Positions 41,736 to 50,859 of a stretch of 64,000 bases of DNA are shown here, in pieces. Made by a program: the position numbers and the translations under genes. A model generated the notes under the pieces. It did no database searches. It was not told where the DNA came from and was given only the letters and a program-made list of their open reading frames with translations. The stretch lies in contig NZ_RHLK01000005.1 of NCBI RefSeq assembly GCF_009757775.1, positions 211,767-275,766 of the forward strand, written 5' to 3'. The DNA comes from Paenibacillus lutrae (GTDB lineage Bacteria > Bacillota > Bacilli > Paenibacillales > NBRC-103111). The first letter of the stretch is position 1, and every line of letters starts with the position of its first letter.

Positions 41736-42983
41736 TTGCTTAACACGATTCTTACATACGAAGTACGCAGTGTTGTTTATACGCTGAGCGCTGCGATGAT
41801 TTATTTGATTCTCGCTCTTCAGAAAAATTCAAAGATCAAGAAAGAATGGATTTTTCTAATTATTTTAGGAGTTTCCTCCTTCTTTTACCTGACCTTCGAG
41901 CCCAAAGATCCCTTGATCTATATCCTTCACTTCATCCCGGTTGCCCTGATGCTGGTTCTGTTCTTCGAAGGGCCTCTCCTTATCGGGGCTACTGTGGCCG
42001 CCTTTAACATCGGAAGCTACTTTATCCTCCATAATCCGTTCTGGCCTGTGTTTACCGCAACAGCTGCGATTAGTTTGCTTGGTTTTTTTGCGGCCCGCAG
42101 AGTGAGGCATCATTCCATCCTATTTAAAAATGTGACTGCAACGTGGCTCACTTTGGTTTATTTGCTTCTACTGCTCATACTGGATAGCCGGTTGCAGCAG
42201 AATGCTTCCTTTATGCTCCTAACGGTCGCCGGCACCCTGATTTCGGTCTGGTTCATCAATTATATGTATGACTGGGTGAAGACTCAGGAAATGATGCGTG
42301 AAAAACTGATCGCTGCAGAAAAGTTTCAGCTTGTGGGGCAGATGGCCGCATCCATATCGCATGAGATACGTAATCCGTTAACGACGATCCGGGGTGTTCT
42401 TCAGTTGATTAAGCGCAACCCGCACTCCGAGGCTGAGCTGCGCTATGTGGATTTGGCGATCTCGGAAGTCGATCAGGCAGACACGATTATTTCGGATTAC
42501 CTCAATTACGCCAAGCCAAGTGCGGATAAGCCGGAGCGGCTGGAAATCAAAAATCTTCTGTCGGAAATTATTACTCTGATCACGATGCTGTCTAGTCATT
42601 CCGGCATTGAAACTATTGTTAAACATCACAGCAAAGAGCCCCTCTACATATGGGGAGAATCGAAGAAATTCAGGCAGTGTATGCACAATATTCTCAAAAA
42701 TTCGCTTGAATCTATGCCTGATGGCGGGACGCTCACGATTACGACGGACCGGATCAAAGATCAAATCCTGGTCATGATCCAGGATACAGGTGAAGGAATG
42801 TCAGCCGAACAGTTGAAATCTCTGGGTGAACCTTTCTATACGACCAAACAAAAAGGGACCGGACTCGGGATCATGGTCGTCATCAGTCTGCTTAAAATGA
42901 TGAACGGCACGATCCGGTATGAAAGCCGGCCTTACAAAGGAACGACTTGTATCATGGAGTTTAAGGCTTCGGACCCTGCATAA
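41736..42983 (+). CDS. Orphan membrane histidine kinase, KinB-like
   Basis: A 415-residue sensor kinase. Five or six N-terminal helices with almost no extracellular loop (to about residue 180) are followed by a HisKA domain, AASISHEIRNPLTTIRGVLQLI, and an HATPase with NILKNSLESMPDGG, DTGEGM and GTGLGIMVV. The RNPLTTIRG box is typical of the sporulation kinases KinA-E. The architecture and the lack of a response regulator next to it fit KinB, which feeds the Spo0F phosphorelay (family knowledge). The start is TTG 41736 with GAAAGGA upstream; the TTG 41718 lacks one. Confidence 0.85.
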   Translation: MLNTILTYEVRSVVYTLSAAMIYLILALQKNSKIKKEWIFLIILGVSSFFYLTFEPKDPLIYILHFIPVALMLVLFFEGPLLIGATVAAFNIGSYFILHNPFWPVFTATAAISLLGFFAARRVRHHSILFKNVTATWLTLVYLLLLLILDSRLQQNASFMLLTVAGTLISVWFINYMYDWVKTQEMMREKLIAAEKFQLVGQMAASISHEIRNPLTTIRGVLQLIKRNPHSEAELRYVDLAISEVDQADTIISDYLNYAKPSADKPERLEIKNLLSEIITLITMLSSHSGIETIVKHHSKEPLYIWGESKKFRQCMHNILKNSLESMPDGGTLTITTDRIKDQILVMIQDTGEGMSAEQLKSLGEPFYTTKQKGTGLGIMVVISLLKMMNGTIRYESRPYKGTTCIMEFKASDPA

Positions 42984-43067
42984 AGGTCCCTTAGGGACTT
43001 CAATTAGGCGGAATGAAGAACATCCACATGCTAAGTACGAGTGTTACAGCAGACGCCTTGGATGCAA

Positions 43068-43101
43068 ATAAGGGCTGGCGCGATATCGCGTCAGCCCTTG
43101 C
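43068..43101 (-). terminator. Terminator between kinase and hypothetical gene
   Basis: A 14-bp stem, AAGGGCTGGCGCGA with TCGCGTCAGCCCTT (one mismatch). Flanks ATTTG on minus and GCCAGTCTTATTT on plus give weak T-runs; it probably serves the gene ending at 43158 and perhaps both. Confidence 0.65.
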
Positions 43102-43157
43102 CAGTCTTATTTGAATTGATTTCAGTCAGACTCTGTCCTTCACACAATCTCCGGATG

Positions 43158-43868
43158 CTATACTTGCTGCTTATGTTCCTCATGAATACGGAACAGAGCC
43201 TGAACCAGAGGGTCGGCTGGGTCACGATTCAACAAGTGAAGGGTCAGCAGGAATTGCAGCGGAAGCGCAAAGGTATTGTTGCCTTCCTTAATCGCCGGAA
43301 AACCGACTTCCAGCACAGGGCCCGCCTCGGGATGAAGCTCCAGATCCACATAAACCTGCTCCTCTGGAAACTCGCTTCTGACGGTATCGGCGCAATAAGG
43401 CACGATGTACTGGTCGATCAAATTCTTAGCGTCTTCCTCAGTTTGAGGAACGGCTGGCAGCGGACGGCTCTCCGGACTGCGGATTAGATCCACGAAGAAG
43501 GAAGACAGCCACTGGACTGGATTTTCTTTGTTCTGGAACGTATGAACCAGTTCATTCAGGAAAAAGCCGCATGACCAGCTGTTTCCATCAAGGCGTAGCG
43601 TATAGGCAAACAAAGGGCCAAAACCGGGATGCTGGCCCACCTGGCCCTCCACTTCATAATCGGCAAACTGCTCTTTCAGAACCGCTTCCACATGGTTGTA
43701 CCATGCAAAAATAGCTTCATTCTGCTGACGGAGTTGTTCCTCGGTTGGCTGCTCTTCTTGACCAGAGACAGCTTGTCCGGATTCCGCGTTAAGAGAATCC
43801 TGATTCTCAGGCTGCTCCTGGGCTGCATCTTTAATCGGCTGTTCGCCGGCTTCATTAGGTGTCGACAT
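43158..43868 (-). CDS. Conserved hypothetical cytosolic protein
   Basis: A 236-residue acidic protein. The first 50 residues are low-complexity (Gln/Glu/Ala/Ser). The folded part has EAIFAWYNHVEAVLKEQF, HPGFGPLFAYTLRLDG and WLSSFFVDLIRSP. There is no signal peptide or membrane helix. GGAGGAG precedes ATG 43868. I recognise no named family. The neighbouring genes (aldose epimerase and kinase) say little about its role. Confidence 0.75.
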   Translation of the reverse strand: MSTPNEAGEQPIKDAAQEQPENQDSLNAESGQAVSGQEEQPTEEQLRQQNEAIFAWYNHVEAVLKEQFADYEVEGQVGQHPGFGPLFAYTLRLDGNSWSCGFFLNELVHTFQNKENPVQWLSSFFVDLIRSPESRPLPAVPQTEEDAKNLIDQYIVPYCADTVRSEFPEEQVYVDLELHPEAGPVLEVGFPAIKEGNNTFALPLQFLLTLHLLNRDPADPLVQALFRIHEEHKQQV

Positions 43869-44017
43869 GTTTACTCCTCCTTGCTTTCCATCTTATCATG
43901 TTACGCAGATATTGGGGAAGCTTAGTGCTTGGTTCCAGAACTGCTTACTTGAGGTCATTTTACGGGAAGCTTTCTCTCATGTAAAGGTTTTCAGATCGTT
44001 TTAATTCTCCGGCGGAC

Positions 44018-45025
44018 CTACCTTTTCACATAAAAGCGAGCCGTCGCTTCCCATATCTCTCCAGGCTCAAGAGCAAATAAACCGATACTTTCTGCCGGAA
44101 GAGGACTCTTCGGAGCGTTCACCAGATTTATTTGCGGCTCCGGACAGAAAAAACCTTCCGTTCCGAAGTTATTCCAGATCATCCACTGCTTGTAGGACGT
44201 ACCCACATCGTACACCAAGGTTACACCGCTTCTCGTATCCGTCAGCTCCATACGGTTCCGTCCGTTCTGCGCCAGGGCGGTGTAATGGTTGTTGAGATCA
44301 GCGAAATAAGGGCTGATCCCTTCATCGCGCAGCTGAATTTCTTCCTGCGTCAGCGGCTGGAACTTACCGGTCGGCAGCAAGCGGTCGTTCATCTCCCAGC
44401 GCTCACCGATGGTTAGCTTCACCCGGTAATCATCTGCGGATGAATCCGGAGCAAACGGGGCGTTAATTGCCGTGTGGAAAGCCAGCAGACACGGGATAGC
44501 TTCACTGCCGTCATTACGGAAGAAGAGCTGCTGGGACAGCCCATCTTCGCCAAGGGCATATCGCAGTCTTACCGTAAACCGGAAAGGCAAATACTGGTAC
44601 ATGGCATGCTGTTCATCCACCGTGCTGGATACGACGACATAGCTTTCGCAGCCGGTCTGGCCGTAGTCCTCTACTTTCCAGGCGGATGTATGAAGGTAAC
44701 CATGGAGGTGGTTGCCGGAGCCTGGCTCGTTGACCGGAAGCTGGAATTCCTTGCCGTTCCAAGGGATTTTCCCGTCTTCATAACGATTCGGCGGATAAAG
44801 CACGGGAATACCATGGATACCCGGACTTTTTTTGAACGATTCAAGCTCATCCTCTTTAGGTTCGTGAAGAAATTGATAAGCATTCTCGGTATCCCGGAAA
44901 GCAATCAAATTGCCTCCATATTCGGGCAGCATTGCGGCTTCGTAGCGGCCCCATTTGAGCCAAACTGCCTTCATTCCCTGATAATCGCCTTCATAAGCGC
45001 TGTGTGCGTTATTGTTTCCCGTCAT
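44018..45025 (-). CDS. Aldose 1-epimerase family protein
   Basis: A 335-residue galactose-mutarotase-like beta sandwich. The conserved histidine region is GSGNHLHGYLHTSAW and a second histidine is in CLLAFHTAINAPF; the catalytic glutamate region is FFCPEPQINLVNAP. The family interconverts sugar anomers. The N-terminus (YEGDYQGMKAVWLKWGRYEAAMLPEYGGNL) is complete. AAGGAG lies 11 nt before ATG 45025. It follows the metallophosphoesterase on the same strand with a 66-nt gap. Confidence 0.85.
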   Translation of the reverse strand: MTGNNNAHSAYEGDYQGMKAVWLKWGRYEAAMLPEYGGNLIAFRDTENAYQFLHEPKEDELESFKKSPGIHGIPVLYPPNRYEDGKIPWNGKEFQLPVNEPGSGNHLHGYLHTSAWKVEDYGQTGCESYVVVSSTVDEQHAMYQYLPFRFTVRLRYALGEDGLSQQLFFRNDGSEAIPCLLAFHTAINAPFAPDSSADDYRVKLTIGERWEMNDRLLPTGKFQPLTQEEIQLRDEGISPYFADLNNHYTALAQNGRNRMELTDTRSGVTLVYDVGTSYKQWMIWNNFGTEGFFCPEPQINLVNAPKSPLPAESIGLFALEPGEIWEATARFYVKR

Positions 45026-45091
45026 TGCTTTTCCCGCTCCTTCAAATGGATTAATTTTCTGGCCCTATTGTCACTTATCCAGACATTCACT

Positions 45092-46243
45092 TCACTTGAC
45101 CTGTTCGTATTCCACAAAATCGATGACGAGCTCGATAATTTCAGAACGGCTTGCGATCCGGATACCAGGTCCCCATGTTCCATAGCCCGAGGAAACGACC
45201 ACATGCAAGTTATCTTTAAGCAGATAGCCCCAATCGAGCTCAAACAGCCTGCCTGTAATCCAGTGGTTAGGAGCGAACTGCCCCCTGTGGGTATGGCCGC
45301 ACAAAAGTACATCCGCCCCTGCCGCAGCAGCTTTGCTGAAATGATAGGGCTGGTGATCCATGAGCAGAATAGGTTTATTCTTATCGAGGTCAGACAGCAG
45401 GGCATCTACAGCGAGCCGTCCGGCCGGTTCGAAGGTTTCGGCGGTCTTATCTTTGCGCCCTGCGACGTAGAACATCTCCCCGATTGGAACGACCTCGTCT
45501 CTGAGCACCCGGATTCCGATGCGCTCCATCTGTTTCACATGCTCTTCCACGTGACCGCCGTAGTATTCATGGTTGCCGAGAACAGCATAAATGCCCAGCC
45601 GCGATTGCAGCTGCTCCAGCACCTCGGACATGCCATTGCGTATATACGGCTCAATGTCATCGTCAATGAGGTCACCCGGCAGCAGGATAAGATCCGGCTT
45701 CATGGCATTCACACGGGTCACCAGACGCCGGAGGTGCCGTTTGCCCACGATGTTCCCCATATGGATATCAGAAGCGACGGCCACCCGCATCTGTCCGAGA
45801 TCCCCTGCCTTCTTATTTACCCGGATCCGGTAAGTCCGGACAATAGGAGTCCAGGCATTCCAGTAGCCTTTGGCCAGCAGAAAGACTAGAACCGCCAAAA
45901 CCGCTGTGCTTACGGCAGGTATGTATACATCGGGAGAAACTCCGGCGGTCTTCATCAGCCATATGGACAGATCTCCGAGCGGAATTAGGATCACGGCAAA
46001 TTCAAATACAGCGAAATAATAGGAACCGATCACCTTGAGAAATCTTCCCGGTGCTCCCGGAACAAGAGGAGACCGCCCGAGAACGTAAGCAAGAGCCAGC
46101 AGAGTAAACAGCGTCCAATACAGGACAGGAGGAATCCCGACCTGCCAGTACGCAAGCAGCAGTATTCCGTGTAAGCCAATGTAGAAGTTCAGGCCCAGAT
46201 AGAGAAGCAAAAAAAGAAGGATCAAAATCAACCGTGACTTCAC
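45092..46243 (-). CDS. Membrane-anchored metallophosphoesterase
   Basis: A 383-residue protein with four or so N-terminal helices (to about residue 130) and a calcineurin-like domain. The metal motifs are VASDIHMGN, LLPGDLIDDD, VLGNHEYYGG, LLMDHQPYHF and LLCGHTHRGQF, in the order of the YkuE/YaeI group. Members hydrolyse phosphomonoesters or UDP-diacylglucosamine-like lipids; the substrate here is not known. GTG 46243 follows AAGGAG by 10 nt. Confidence 0.87.
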   Translation of the reverse strand: MKSRLILILLFLLLYLGLNFYIGLHGILLLAYWQVGIPPVLYWTLFTLLALAYVLGRSPLVPGAPGRFLKVIGSYYFAVFEFAVILIPLGDLSIWLMKTAGVSPDVYIPAVSTAVLAVLVFLLAKGYWNAWTPIVRTYRIRVNKKAGDLGQMRVAVASDIHMGNIVGKRHLRRLVTRVNAMKPDLILLPGDLIDDDIEPYIRNGMSEVLEQLQSRLGIYAVLGNHEYYGGHVEEHVKQMERIGIRVLRDEVVPIGEMFYVAGRKDKTAETFEPAGRLAVDALLSDLDKNKPILLMDHQPYHFSKAAAAGADVLLCGHTHRGQFAPNHWITGRLFELDWGYLLKDNLHVVVSSGYGTWGPGIRIASRSEIIELVIDFVEYEQVK

Positions 46244-46384
46244 ATTCGCCCGTCTCCTTTCCCATGATTCAAAAAATAAATGGTGTCCGTATTATAGCAT
46301 GATTAAACACCCTCGAACCAATAAACACAGCTGCTTCTAAGGGAATCAGCCTTGAAAGCCCGTCTCCGGATCCCACGCACCGAC

Positions 46385-46413
46385 AAAAAACAGCCGATCA
46401 CAAATCGGCTGTT
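46385..46413 (-). terminator. Second terminator downstream of the NAGPA gene
   Basis: AACAGCCGAT/ATCGGCTGTT around CACAA with TTTTTTGTC on minus. It lies between the metallophosphoesterase promoter region and the NAGPA gene, so the two are insulated. Confidence 0.88.
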
Positions 46414-46466
46414 TGGCGGCTTGCCTGCCTTTCACTTTTTCTTCAAACGAATGAGCGCTTCACGTT

Positions 46467-46499
46467 CAAAAAAAGCAGGTGACTATACCAGCCACCCGC
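46467..46499 (-). terminator. Terminator of the NAGPA-domain gene
   Basis: On minus GCGGGTG and CACCTGC pair with one mismatch around 11 nt and run into CTTTTTTTG, 10 nt after the stop. Confidence 0.7.
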
Positions 46500-46509
46500 A
46501 GATCTGATG

Positions 46510-49500
46510 TTACTGTTCCCCATAGTCGGGCTCTGCGTCTCGATCGGCGCCTGTTCCCTTGCCCTCGTTGAGTTTCACTTCCCTCATGACCGGAGCAGAC
46601 AGGTTGCCGCTCGTGTCCCTGGCTTGCACAATTACCTTGTACTTCCCATGCTTTAACCAGGCAGACCTTAGTTCCGTACGACCGTGCTCCGCCTGCAGAA
46701 TTTGCTCCGCTTCCTCTTTATTTCCGCCTTGTCCGTGACGGATTATACGCACCTCGGTACCTGCGTAATCCAGATCAGCCGGAGGAGTGAACACAGCCAT
46801 AATCTCATGCCCGTTCAGAGCCCGGACCGATACAGACGCCGGAGCACCCGGAGGTGTAGAATCGGGAAGTGTCGTCACATCCAGCGGAGCTGACCGGACC
46901 GTATTCCCGGCTGCATCGAACGCTTCTACCTCAAACCGGTAGAAGGACGCTCCCAGCAGGCCTGTGCCGTCCCATTCATAGCGGGCCGCTTCCGAGGCAG
47001 GAATGCTAGCGACCCGCTCGCCGCCCCGGTATATCCGGTAGCCGTCTACGCCTCTATTATCGGCAGCCGCAGACCAGCTCAGCTTCACGGTGCTCTCCGT
47101 AATGCCGGTTACCTCGGGTGCCCCGCTCTGCTCCCAGCGGGGAGATTCACCGTCCTCCGTATGCACGGTGAATGTCCATGCAGCAACCGGTATTGCCGCA
47201 TTCCCGCTGCGGTCGGCCGCTTCGACTCTTACGGCGTGCTCGCCTGCGGCCAGATCATTCTCCGGCACAGCCACGATCCTTCCTGAGCTTTCTTCATAAG
47301 CATGGGGCACCGCTGCGCCGTCCAATGTGACATGAATCGAGCTAGGATCGACACCGCTGCCGGAATCGGATACGTGTATCCCGACCGCAGGACGGGCGGC
47401 TGAGACGAATGAACCCGGCTCCGGTGAAGGGGCCGTAAAGACAGGCCCTTCCAGGTCTTCTCCGATGTCCACGTATTCCGCCCTGAGCTGATCCAGGAAG
47501 ACGGTTCCGCTGTTTTTATCGGCATCATCCGTTTCAACCAGACCTACATACCGGACTTTGAGCGGATAAATCACATTGACAGGCACGTCCACCGTGACGT
47601 ATTTCCAGCCTGTCCAGTTGACCCCATCCTCGCCTGTGAGCTTATAGATCCGGTTCGTGCCCAGACCGTCTGCGATTCCGAGCCGCAAATCGTGTTTACC
47701 CGAATCTCCGTAGACCCAGATTCCGAAGCGGTAAGGCTGTCCCTCCACCTCGCGCCCGATCTCGCCCGCCGCATTCAGCAGATTAAGGTAAGCGCCGGAT
47801 TCGCCCGTGGTTCCCGAGAAATTATACGTGAATTTCCCTGAATGGGTCCCGTAGCGGACCGGGTTAGGACGCGCGACGGCTGTAATTCCGACGGATCCCG
47901 GAACCACATTCGTTTCCTTGATCTGCATCGCGTCAGTTCTTTCGAATTCTTCCAGCACAAGGGGAGGTTTGCCTACCTGCACCACCGCTTCGGCTGCAGC
48001 GTCGCCGCTTCGGGCGATCACTTTGCCCTCAGCGGACCCGGTGACAGTCTGGAGTGTCCCATCTGAGGCAACGGTACCGATGCCGCCGCTCACCGACCAT
48101 TGCAGCCGGTCCGGTGACAGCACAATGCTGCGGCCCGATTCATCCTCCGCGGACACTTCGAATTTCAACTGGTTGCCCGGTTCAATTACCGCCGGGTTCG
48201 GGCGCAGACTCAGCTTGTGTACACGGTCCACAACCTGCACCTCCACTTCCGCGGCAACCGCGCCGCTGCGCAGGATCACTTTCCCGTCCGCAGCCTGTGC
48301 GGACGCAGTCAGCTTCCCTGCATTATCCACTTGGCCGATGCCGCCCTCTACCGACCACTGGAGGTCATCCGGCTCGACAACAATCCCATTCTGGTAGGCA
48401 TCTTGACCTTTAACCCCGAAGGACAGCGTGCTGCCCGACAGCAGCTTAACGGGTGAAGCCGGCGTTACAACCAGCTTGTCCAGCGGAGATACCGGCGCTG
48501 TTGTCAGCACGGCAAGCCCGTTGCCGACTGCGCGCTCATAACCGTCCGAAGGCTTATTGAGCAGAGCAGGCTGCTCGTCTCCGGGCTGGCGCGTGTAGTA
48601 AGTGGTAGAGCCTCCGCCATCCACATTAATGGCATTGACCATGCCGAGACTTTGCAGATAGTAGGCTCCCTCCGCCATAGTCAGACCGTCCGAATGACCC
48701 GGCTGCCGGCCGTCCACTGTGACCAAGTACAGCTTGCCCTCTTTAGACCCGATCATCGTCCTCGGATGCCGTGCGCTCGTATTGGGATCTGTTGGATCCA
48801 GCAGCTTCGGAGAAACTACCCCGTCTTTGAGCAGCACGTAGCCCAGGGTGGAGTTTCCTGAAATCACTTGCTCCGCATCCTGGAACCCTTTGCTGATCGC
48901 AATGTCGAGCCGGATGTTCATTCCTGCGGACAGCTTCTGGCGGATCCAATCCGCTTTGGACCCTGTTGCGGACAACACGTAGGTACCCGGTCCGATCGGT
49001 GTGTCCGACGCTTCTTGTATAGATTGGATGCGGCCTTGGAGCGGCTGGCCCGCTTTGAACAACACATTCGGATCATCGGCTTTGACCACTACTTCGACAC
49101 CGCCAGCCGGCGTCCGGGTGGAACTGCCGAATCTCCAGTTATAAGCGAAGGCATGATTGGTATGTGAGGCTACACGAGTTCTGTTGATCATACTCAGCAC
49201 CAGGGACTCTCCCTGTTCCGTGCTGATTTTCATAGAAGTACCGACGGTCTCATCGATTTTAATCGTTTTATCCGGCAGGATCGCCATGGCCACTTTGCTT
49301 GAAGAAGGAGAACTGACCAGCTCTCCGTTTGCGACCATTAGACCGGAGGGAACACCTACCGTAGAGAAGAAATCGCCGTTTACTCCGCCTACCGGGCGTT
49401 TGCCCTGGGCTTTCAGTTCGTTTAGCATGTTCCCGACCGTCTCATGCCGCGATACTTCCCCTCGTGAAGATACGGCCTCTATCCCTACATACGGGTTAGC

Positions 49501-49740
49501 GGGATCTACTTCCAGCATGTGTACCGACTCGCGCAGTCCGCCCCCGGTAATTGTCCGGCTTGTATGCTGAACCCCCGGTGATACGGTAAATTGCCTCTCC
49601 TCCACGGTCTGCCACTGGATGCTTTCCGTTTGCGCCTGCACAGGCGTCCATGTATTCAAACCATACGCAGGCATTAACAAACCGGCGGCTAGGCCGATTT
49701 TCAATAGAAGCTGGAACCGCTTGCTGGTGCTGGGTTTCAT
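46510..49740 (-). CDS. Secreted phosphodiester glycosidase (NAGPA) with Big and FN3-like domains
   Basis: A 1076-residue exported protein. Signal peptide to about VQAQT (37), then a NAGPA domain (about 60-410) with GVNGDFF, HPRTMIGS, VDGRQPGHSDG, EGAYYLQSLG and INVDGGGSTT. Two Big-type repeats follow (about 420-600, each with LQWSV.GGIG), then a carbohydrate-binding-like beta sandwich (FRFGIWVYGDSGKHDL), a Big_3-like block with DSGSGVDPSSI, and FN3-type segments. NAGPA enzymes cleave sugar phosphodiesters, in bacteria probably at wall polymers (inference). There is no S-layer or LPXTG anchor. A consensus cre site overlaps its promoter. Confidence 0.87.
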   Translation of the reverse strand: MKPSTSKRFQLLLKIGLAAGLLMPAYGLNTWTPVQAQTESIQWQTVEERQFTVSPGVQHTSRTITGGGLRESVHMLEVDPANPYVGIEAVSSRGEVSRHETVGNMLNELKAQGKRPVGGVNGDFFSTVGVPSGLMVANGELVSSPSSSKVAMAILPDKTIKIDETVGTSMKISTEQGESLVLSMINRTRVASHTNHAFAYNWRFGSSTRTPAGGVEVVVKADDPNVLFKAGQPLQGRIQSIQEASDTPIGPGTYVLSATGSKADWIRQKLSAGMNIRLDIAISKGFQDAEQVISGNSTLGYVLLKDGVVSPKLLDPTDPNTSARHPRTMIGSKEGKLYLVTVDGRQPGHSDGLTMAEGAYYLQSLGMVNAINVDGGGSTTYYTRQPGDEQPALLNKPSDGYERAVGNGLAVLTTAPVSPLDKLVVTPASPVKLLSGSTLSFGVKGQDAYQNGIVVEPDDLQWSVEGGIGQVDNAGKLTASAQAADGKVILRSGAVAAEVEVQVVDRVHKLSLRPNPAVIEPGNQLKFEVSAEDESGRSIVLSPDRLQWSVSGGIGTVASDGTLQTVTGSAEGKVIARSGDAAAEAVVQVGKPPLVLEEFERTDAMQIKETNVVPGSVGITAVARPNPVRYGTHSGKFTYNFSGTTGESGAYLNLLNAAGEIGREVEGQPYRFGIWVYGDSGKHDLRLGIADGLGTNRIYKLTGEDGVNWTGWKYVTVDVPVNVIYPLKVRYVGLVETDDADKNSGTVFLDQLRAEYVDIGEDLEGPVFTAPSPEPGSFVSAARPAVGIHVSDSGSGVDPSSIHVTLDGAAVPHAYEESSGRIVAVPENDLAAGEHAVRVEAADRSGNAAIPVAAWTFTVHTEDGESPRWEQSGAPEVTGITESTVKLSWSAAADNRGVDGYRIYRGGERVASIPASEAARYEWDGTGLLGASFYRFEVEAFDAAGNTVRSAPLDVTTLPDSTPPGAPASVSVRALNGHEIMAVFTPPADLDYAGTEVRIIRHGQGGNKEEAEQILQAEHGRTELRSAWLKHGKYKVIVQARDTSGNLSAPVMREVKLNEGKGTGADRDAEPDYGEQ

Positions 49741-49832
49741 TTGTCATCGTCTCCCGTCTTATTGGTTGGACTCGGCAAAGATTTTTGTCACCTCCCATGG
49801 GATCCTCCGTGAATCAAATGATTGCTTACTTA

Positions 49833-49851
49833 ATAAATCAATTTGATTTAT
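49833..49851. promoter_or_regulatory. Palindromic operator candidate at the NAGPA start site
   Basis: ATAAATCAA-T-TTGATTTAT is a perfect 19-bp palindrome covering the predicted transcription start (near 49849) of the NAGPA gene. It is typical of a dimeric repressor site. Confidence 0.6.
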
Positions 49852-49855
49852 AAAT

Positions 49856-49895
49856 ATTATAGAATAGAGATTTCCTTTTTAGCAAGCGCTTACAA
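49856..49895 (-). promoter_or_regulatory. Promoter with overlapping cre site for the NAGPA gene
   Basis: -10 TATAAT (49856-49861), 18 nt, -35 TTGCTA (49880-49885). TTGTAAGCGCTTGCT (49881-49895) matches the cre consensus WTGNAANCGNWNNCW fully and covers the -35, the place for repression by CcpA. Confidence 0.75.
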
Positions 49896-49941
49896 AAACT
49901 TAATATTTGCAATCTCCATCTTTTCTTTTTTCCCCGCAACC

Positions 49942-49979
49942 AAAAACAGACAGGCATCCCACATTACCCGTCTGTTTGT
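49942..49979 (-). terminator. Terminator of the Nudix gene
   Basis: AAACAGAC/GTCTGTTT stem around 18 nt, followed on minus by TTGG after TTTTT. Confidence 0.8.
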
Positions 49980-49995
49980 ATAAATAATGAGAACC

Positions 49996-50556
49996 TCACA
50001 CGCGAAACAATCCGTACCCTTCCAGAGGCACAACAGGCTTCTCGTCTGGCAGCAGACCCTCCCCTTTGCCGTTCAAGGCAACATCCACCAGCCAGCGGGT
50101 AAACGGTGCAACGTTCATCTTCTCCATTTCCCCGAGACTGAAGAAACCCGCTCCGTCCACCTCTATGCCGTCGGGAACCGGTTCTCCTCCCCTATACTCC
50201 ATGGCAAAGGCTATATAGAGGTTGTGAATATCTCTAGGCTGGTCCCGGACCGCCACAACGCTGTGCACAGCCGCTTCTATTCCCGTCTCTTCCAGAACTT
50301 CCCGGCAGATCGTCTCATGAATCAGCTCATGCTGCTCGATGAAACCGCCCGGATTCGTCCACCGCCCTCTCCCCGGCTCCTGGGCTCTGCGTACCAGCAG
50401 GATCTTGTCCTCGCGTATAACGAGCGCTCCCACCCCGGTGCTGTAGCTTCCCCAGTGAACGAAACTGCAGGACGGACAAGCCCTGCGCACCGTTCCGTTG
50501 ATATCGCGGCTGATCAGTGCCTCTCCGCACGACATACAATAATTTGCTCCCACCAC
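49996..50556 (-). CDS. Nudix hydrolase with N-terminal zinc ribbon
   Basis: A 186-residue protein with a zinc ribbon (CMSCGEAL...ACPSC, about 7-31) followed by a Nudix fold. The Nudix box is complete: GGFIEQHELIHETICREVLEETGI fits GX5EX7REUXEEXGU. Zinc-ribbon Nudix proteins often act on NAD-like or ADP-sugar substrates (family knowledge). The start is GTG 50556 after AGGTG. It is divergent from msrAB. Confidence 0.88.
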   Translation of the reverse strand: MVGANYCMSCGEALISRDINGTVRRACPSCSFVHWGSYSTGVGALVIREDKILLVRRAQEPGRGRWTNPGGFIEQHELIHETICREVLEETGIEAAVHSVVAVRDQPRDIHNLYIAFAMEYRGGEPVPDGIEVDGAGFFSLGEMEKMNVAPFTRWLVDVALNGKGEGLLPDEKPVVPLEGYGLFRV

Positions 50557-50714
50557 TGCCTCACCTTGTTCCTTTATGGATTGCCGCTTCCGCAGCTTGT
50601 TTTCATGTCAGCGATCATTATACGCTTTTGATAGGAGCGGTCAAGTCGTCAGCGGAGTATCCTGCACGCTTAATCCTCTTATCCGGATGTACGCTCTTTT
50701 TTTACGGACAGAAA

Positions 50715-50723
50715 TGGTATAAT
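50715..50723 (+). promoter_or_regulatory. Extended -10 promoter of msrAB
   Basis: TGGTATAAT (TATAAT 50718-50723), 137 nt before the start codon, without a clear -35. The rest of the 50557-50859 gap shows no gene. Confidence 0.55.
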
Positions 50724-50859
50724 AAGAAAATCACGGACAAACTCACGGGTCATGCCGGGTTCCGCTTCCGTGTCAGCCTAACTTAACACAGAACGGATCT
50801 TCTCCTCAGGCATGCGGATGATCCGGATACCTATACTTTTCTTGAAGGAGTTGAAGACG

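Noticed and set aside
44474..45889. 471-codon plus-strand frame across the aldose epimerase and metallophosphoesterase genes
   Set aside because: It overlaps two genes with complete catalytic motifs on minus and shows no family signature.
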